A DNA stretch of 64,000 nucleotides from positions 19,040,804-19,104,803 of the forward strand of contig NC_088204.1 in assembly GCF_037126465.1 (NCBI RefSeq). Reading direction: 5' to 3'. The notes below the pieces were generated by a model. That model ran no database searches and was not told where the DNA came from. It saw nothing but the letters and a program-made list of their open reading frames with translations. How positions within the stretch are numbered: position 1 is the first letter of the stretch; the number at the start of each line of letters is the position of its first letter. The DNA is from Ornithodoros turicata. Taxonomy: Eukaryota; Arthropoda; Arachnida; Ixodida; Argasidae. Shown piece by piece: positions 58,919 through 64,000 of the stretch. The translations under genes were made by a program, and so were the position numbers.

Positions 58919-58930
58919 TCTATATAGGCA
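58919..58930 (+). promoter_or_regulatory. TATA-like sequence before the RFX start
   Basis: CTCTATATAGGC lies about 40 bases before the first candidate ATG. It could be a core promoter, or its TATATAG could be a splice acceptor for an internal exon. The sequence alone does not decide. Confidence 0.3.
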
Positions 58931-58965
58931 AAGTCGCCGCGACAAACGTGCGTTCAACTATGGTG

Positions 58966-59689
58966 ATGTCGACTCGGAAATCACGTCCGAAGCGAAGTCC
59001 GAAAGCACTCGATGGAGCTGAGCTTTCTCAGCAAACCGAAACGCTTCAGTGGTGAGAACCCCAGTTTCGAAAGGGCACGCAAGGACTATCGTAAAATTTG
59101 TTTACCACTAAGGTTGTCGCTGAATTACGAAGCGCTAACCGGCATGTGCATACCACGGTGCACTGTGTACCAGCACTATTTGGACTTCTGCAGAAGGAAG
59201 CGTTTCCAGCCTCTTGGTGCAGCTGCCTTTGGGAAAGTACGAACCGCTCTGCCTATACGTGTGGTTTCATCGTACCATGCTTTCACTTTTTTTTTTCTAT
59301 AGTTGTCACAGTCTTTATTAATGTCGTTCAAATATTATAGCTAATAAGACACAGGTTTCCTGCTGTTACGACCAGGAGGCTTGGTACCCGTGGCCAGTCA
59401 AGGTGTGTGCTGCTTTTGAGTGATTATAGATGAGTTTTATCGACGAGGCATCGTTTGTTGTTGCCCGTTCACTCGCGCCAGTAATCATGCTATGCGTAAT
59501 TATGCACCAAATACTTATTATTGTGCAGATACCATTATTACGGTATCGAGGTACGAAAGTCTTCGATGTACTACAACGAAGTTCACAGTGGCAAGGATAT
59601 CACGAGGTGGGTGATTTTTTCAACGGGAAACAAAAGTAAGTAACTGTGTTTCTTGCAGATTCTCGGGAGAAAAAGTAAAACGAACAGAG
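58966..59689 (+). CDS. RFX6: RFX gene exons 1-5: DNA-binding domain
   Basis: Exons 1-5 assemble the complete RFX winged helix. In order: 'QQTETLQWL' (helix 1, with the W codon split across the exon 1/2 junction), 'GMCIPRCTVYQHYLDFC', 'FQPLGAAAFGK', 'LIRHRFPAVTTRRLGTRGQS', then 'RYHYYGIEVRKSSMYY'. The TTRRLGTRGQS.YHYYGI signature that makes DNA contacts is intact; the usual Lys before YHYYGI is Arg. Each donor and acceptor agrees in phase, which is strong support for five real exons. Confidence 0.92.
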
Positions 59690-62233
59690 GTAAGCGTAAC
59701 TTTTACCTCGTGTTACGGTGCCAATAGAATTGTACCGTTGTCCCATTTTTGTAGCAGACGAAACATTGTCAATTACACTCGCCACAAGACAATGAAAGAA
59801 GGACAGCGCTATCGTTCCTTTGTGGTCCGGACGACTTCAACTTTTCTGAAGGGGCTGAACAAGTATGTTCCAGCTAATTGCAATTTAAAAGCTATCTCAC
59901 GCTAAACCTCAAGTTTCTATAATTGATCTTTATTCTCTCAGATTCGAGCGTTTCTGGACTTGTACGCGAATCACTGCCATAGCTTGCTGGAAACATGCGT
60001 CAGTGCGAACTTTCGGAAGGTAAAAAGTCCCCAAAACAGAAGAAATTATCTATGCAGACGGTATATTGTGAACCTTCTTCGATTATTTGGGTCCCCAACA
60101 GATCGAAGCAATTGTGGAACAATTCTGGCACAGTATTCCCAAGCAGATGCACGGCACAATGAACGGTAGATTCTTTGCAACGTTAGTGGCAGTCTGGGAT
60201 TATCAGCTTTACAAGGTCCGTTTCCCGTCTCGTCCTTGCACACTGTTCCTCTTACTACCATATACTCTTTCTTCCCTAACGTCCAGGCAGTTGAGCAAGT
60301 ATTAGTACCAAGCGCCATTCAGGACATACCAGAGAGGTAACTGTCGATGAATGTTTCGTATGCGATATGGTTCATGTATTGGCAAACACTTCAAACACGA
60401 CCTTTCCGTTGCAGTTTCGAAAAGGAAGTGCGTTACCTTATAGAAGGTTTTCCAGGATGGGTGGCATCAGCAGTGACGATATCTAAAATACGCTGCGCAA
60501 AAATTCAAGGTAGGAACACGAATCGTGCGTTAGCTTTTGCTGATACGACGTGCGCCAAAGCCCTCTATACTCGTGTTCAACATGAGAACGGCGCATGTTC
60601 TTGACACCGCCCGCATGACCGTTTAAACCTCACCCTACGCTTGTTCCTATTGGCTGCAATAGCTATTGCCGCATCATACTACGTCGCAACAAGTAATCCA
60701 TCGGCCAGAGTATAGGAGTCCCGTATGCGACACCTGATGGCGCCGCAGTATAATTTCTCCTAAATTTCTTCGGCGGAGTAACTCTGCTAGGGTTGACGGA
60801 CTACTTCAATCGACGAACTACATTTTCTGCTGTTCTTAGGTTGAGCACGGTTGCAACAATTTGCAAGCTATTGGTTGTGCTCCCCATGCAATATGACCAA
60901 TCGAGCAAACTGGACCGCGTCTTACAATTATGCAAATTGCCGATAAGCTGTTTTTACGCTGATTTTTTTTACTAATTAAACGATGCTTTATTTCTTTTAG
61001 TATTGCATCAATTCCTCAAGGTACTCAAAAGGCAACTCTCATTCATTAAAGTAGCGCAGGTATGTGTCTTTTGTTGAAATCAAAGGGGGGTAAAGTTGTT
61101 CTGTAGACAGAATAGTACCATAGGCTAAACTCTGGAATCTAGTCGTGCAGACACATCATGAGCCATCCCGACAACATTCAACATGTGCTCATAGACATCA
61201 ACAGATTGAACGTCAAAGACGTCACCGCCGAAGGGTTGTGTCTGCACCCACCTAGCATATCGAATTCTATTGGTGAGTTTTTATTATTAGGTCATTCATT
61301 ATAAAAGATTTGAGTGCTTTGAACAATATGCACTTTACAGGAGTGGTAGAGCTCTTGTCCCTTCTCAGAAAACATGCGTCTGTTGAAGACCTCACTGAGT
61401 GGATAGACATGGCCATCGACAACACAATCAGAGTTAGTCTGCCATGCGGCTGATTGATCTTGAATCACCGCTTCAAGCTCGATTTATTCTCCCCTCTCAA
61501 GGAACACTACCAACCCGGCTTGCACCGCAGTGACGTCATTAGAGAATTTCTGCTGGCGTGGGTCCTGATCTTCTCCGCGATCATGCGCCACCTAACGCTA
61601 GCCAGCGCAGCCAGTTTCAGTAAGTCGTACATGAGATTCGCAGAACCCGAACAGGAACAGTTCCATTATATAGCAAGTGGAACGTAGCAAATGCACGATG
61701 TATATGCATCGTTCAGGTCAGCTCCACCTGGTACGGGTGACCTTGGAGGAGTACATGCTTCTTGCCTTGGAGACGGCCATAGCTAGAGAAGCGTCGTGTA
61801 GACAACGCGAAGAACTACTGGTGTATGCTGTTAATCCTGGTAAGCCGTGCACATGCGCATGGTAAATTTTCTGTTCCTGCATATGGCAATGGGCGCGTTA
61901 AGTTGATGCTCCGGGAACGTCTCCTCTTTCCTGGGATTACTACACCTAAAGCGATTTCCGGTGCGCGTTCCCGGGTCCACCCTGCGCGCCTCTTGTCTCA
62001 TGCCAGGGTAAAGCGGTAACACGTAAAGCGGCCCGTTGACGCGTGTTCCGGTGTATGCGCCGTTTGGCCGTAGAGATAGCGTCTGGCGGGCTTGATGTGC
62101 GGCTTTGGGTCTTCAGCCCTTCGCCATGCTTACAGGAAGCAGACGACAGAAAAAAAGCCCCAGCAGTGACACGCGTGCGGAGCACCCGGCTTCCGTAGAC
62201 CCTCACAAAAGTAGTTCAGTGGAGACAACAAGG
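58966..62233 (+). CDS. RFX6: RFX-family winged-helix transcription factor, RFX6-like, 3' incomplete
   Basis: Sixteen exons join in phase: 58966-59051, 59113-59236, 59341-59402, 59529-59606, 59659-59689, 59755-59862, 59942-60019, 60102-60215, 60287-60336, 60415-60509, 61001-61059, 61143-61272, 61341-61432, 61502-61619, 61717-61839 and 62136-62233 (482 codons). Most introns are only 50-130 bases. The product has the RFX DNA-binding domain and then the long conserved B/C/dimerisation region. RFX proteins bind X-box DNA as dimers in the nucleus. 'YHYYGI' followed by 'SSMYY', 'HSGKDITRFSG' and later 'FIKVAQ' resembles vertebrate RFX6 more than RFX1-3 or RFX4, judged from memory. The start is uncertain: ATGs at 58960 and 58966 are in frame, only about 28 residues before the domain, and the frame is open back to 58918, so an upstream exon spliced at TATATAG/GCAAAG is possible. 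No stop codon was found. Confidence 0.88.
59755..61839 (+). CDS. RFX6: RFX gene exons 6-15: conserved B/C and dimerisation region
   Basis: Segments recognisable against RFX4/RFX6 are 'FLDLYANHCHSLLETCVSAN', 'EQFWHSIPKQM', 'VEQVLVPSAIQDIPE', 'LKRQLSFIKVAQ', 'IDINRLNVKDVT', 'SVEDLTEWIDMAIDN', 'FLLAWVLIFSAIMRHLTL' and 'HLVRVTLEEYMLLALETA'. Exon 12 uses acceptor GAATCTAG/TCG rather than the nearby GTGCAG, because only the former keeps the frame and gives the expected 24-residue spacing. Exon 15 could end at 61,820 (CTG/GTGTAT) instead of 61,839 (CCTG/GTAAGC); the latter fits exon 16. Confidence 0.87.
62136..62233 (+). CDS. RFX6: RFX gene exon 16 (Ser/Lys-rich tail)
   Basis: Acceptor CTTACAG/GAAG and donor AAGG/GTACGT enclose 98 bases. 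They continue the frame of exon 15 (phase 1 in, phase 0 out) with a hydrophilic 'SRRQKKSPSSDTRAEHPA' sequence. RFX proteins diverge here, so homology cannot confirm it; phase and splice sites are the evidence. Confidence 0.6.
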
Positions 62234-62582
62234 GTACGTTCCCCTGAGAACCCAGGAAAGAGCGATCGGGAGCCTGCTTTACGCGCCCAATGTACTGGAG
62301 CTGGAACGGGGGTGAGATCAATATCACGTAACAGTGATGCCAACCGCGGGATTTAAAGTGGAAGTTTGCTCTCCAAGCGTCGATTCGTAGATTTTTATTT
62401 CCGCGGCTCTACGGTTCGCCGACTTGAGTGATATAGTTTGTTACTGGCGTTATAAATCTTTGGAATTCACACGGTGTGAATACGTGACGAGGAGGTGTGG
62501 GAGAGAAGATGGTGACACGTGACCATCATGGCGGACCGTCGCGCCTGCTGACCGCGATGAAGTGATAGACTTCGCGTATAAT

Positions 62583-62705
62583 AGACTTCTCCCTGTTTGT
62601 AAACATATGACGTCATAGTGTTCGACAGCGCCACCAATTTGAACTGCCTTTGAAGCTAGGGGCCAACAAAGTCGCGCCCGAAAGGCACGGTCTTGAGGGA
62701 ATTAC
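62583..62705 (-). repeat. Dispersed repeat, copy B
   Basis: Reverse complement of 33,683-33,812. It lies downstream of the last recognised RFX exon, probably in an intron. Confidence 0.7.
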
Positions 62706-62719
62706 GATGGCCCCTGACA

Positions 62720-64000
62720 GGGACGCGACCTTCGGTCCTACTTTTCTTTCAGTAGGAGGTAGCGAACAAGTGCCCATTCGTGGAACCCAGCACTCCCCTT
62801 CTGATTTGTTTCGGTTTCAGTCTGTCTACCAACGTCATGATGACGTCTATTCGTTCGAAATACGTTAAAGCGAAACGGACTGCATTTCACTTCTTTCGAG
62901 TCCAATGCCTCTGCCAGGCATGCGCGTTTCGATTATGCTAGGAAGGAAACTTTCTCTTTAACTTAAGGAGTTTTTGTGGGGAAGCCTCTCACGTTCTGGC
63001 AACCATGAAAACTGGAAGCCTGTAGCTGCGTACTTGACTGACTCAAACGAACTTGACCGCTCATGTTCACGGAACGTTTTGTCTTTATTTGCAGAGGGAC
63101 TAAGAGTTAGGCTTTGCGTGGACCCGGGCACGGCATCGTGAGGACCTGATGAATGGAAAGAGCGAAACAGCAGTCGAGTGATCCAATGAAGGATTTTCTT
63201 TAAAAACATTAACACTGACCTTGCTTTCGCATAAAATACGTTCTAGGATGAGTTGCCGTTTTACGTCTCGCCAGTGTGGCCAGACACTTGGAATGGGAGA
63301 ACTTTTATGTCTATGCGGCTCAGGCGGTGCAGGCAAGGTACCGAAGTAACGGCGAACCAGCTGCTTCAGGGGAACTTTACCTTCCCCTGAATGAGATGAG
63401 GTCAAACGCATTTAATGACGTCAGTGTGACGACATCGTGAAGACGTGGGGGCGTGCCTATGACGACATGCATGTTTCACTTGGTATTGGCGACAATTTCG
63501 TGTGACCTCAACTGTGTTTACGATTTGCTGAGGAAGCTCACACGTGACAAACTTAGCAAGACGTCACGCATAGGTCCGGACCCCTGCCGACTGCCAAGAA
63601 AAAACAGGTATAACTACTTGCAGTATGTCGGTTTCGAGCAAAAGGTCTCGCGTATGAGAGCTGTTTGGAGTGAAATATGCTCCTAGCAGACATGTTATGG
63701 AACGAACTATCCCGTTAAATATCGAAACTTTGAGCTCATTCTGTTTTTAAAACCGTCATACAAAAACGCGTTGAAGCAATACCTCTGCAAAACTCACTCA
63801 TCAGCATGCTCATTTATGCTCAATGTGACGAATGATTTGAGCACGAGTGAGCATATGGAGGGCTGAGCAGTGAGTGAGTGGGCATGAGTGAGCAAACGGA
63901 GCGCTGGTGCGAGCGGTAATGAAAGTCTCCGGATTACCACGGGCGCTATGTACCGTATTTTCTGGTGTATAACGCGCCCCCCTAAAAATGGGCCGAATTT
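62720..64000. other. No gene recognised
   Basis: Later RFX exons should be here or beyond the edge. I saw no candidate with both good splice sites and matching phase. Irregular 'GAGTGAGC' and 'GCTCA' units lie at 63,800-63,900. Confidence 0.4.

Noticed and set aside
1..64000. The great majority of open reading frames of 60-200 codons, including those starting from GTG, CTG or TTG
   Set aside because: They cross palindromic repeats, show no family motif and have no supporting splice context. Only frames that joined in phase or carried a recognised motif were kept.

Overview
This is eukaryotic nuclear DNA. The protein-coding signal is split into short exons with GT..AG introns, and most of the rest is non-autonomous transposable elements. 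The animal is probably an arachnid, most likely a tick. That is an inference from the PDZ-C2-RhoGAP form of Syd-1, the tRNA-derived SINE carrying an 'AAGAACCCCAGGTGGTCG' body as in tick Ruka elements, and the very high load of palindromic MITEs. I could not check it by a search. Almost all open reading frames above 60 codons are spurious.

Three real genes can be built exon by exon with matching splice phases. (1) 6,771-19,111, minus strand: eight exons of a Syd-1/RhoGAP100F homologue (PDZ, polyalanine linker, C2, RhoGAP). It is partial at both ends; one further 5' exon may lie at 20,982-21,114. (2) 51,125-54,628, minus strand: a complete five-exon TRAIP/nopo-type RING-H2 ubiquitin ligase of 372 residues. 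(3) 58,966-62,233, plus strand: sixteen small exons of an RFX-family transcription factor, closest by memory to RFX6 (full winged-helix DNA-binding domain plus extended dimerisation region). Its 3' end is not found. TRAIP and the RFX gene stand head to head, separated by about 4.3 kb.

Layout: 1-2,930 is a pile of palindromic TA-target MITEs. 2,930-6,245 has no recognisable gene. 6,245-19,111 is Syd-1, whose large introns hold MITEs, hAT-like elements, a SINE and hairpins. 19,200-51,000 is a repeat-rich desert: MITEs, SINEs, two LINE ORF2 3' ends, a 798-bp foldback element, and a 579-bp TA-flanked element rich in GGATGCGGAT. 51,125-54,628 is TRAIP. 55,322-57,657 is an hAT-like element with a second hAT-like element inside it, both with perfect 8-bp target duplications. 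58,960-62,233 is the RFX gene. 62,240-64,000 is repeats and unassigned DNA.

The three genes have no evident shared pathway (synapse assembly; replication-stress ubiquitin signalling; transcription). I found no new multi-gene system. The strongest discoveries are in mobile-element structure: nested insertions that define target sites, four MITEs placed end to end, and MITE/SINE chimeras.
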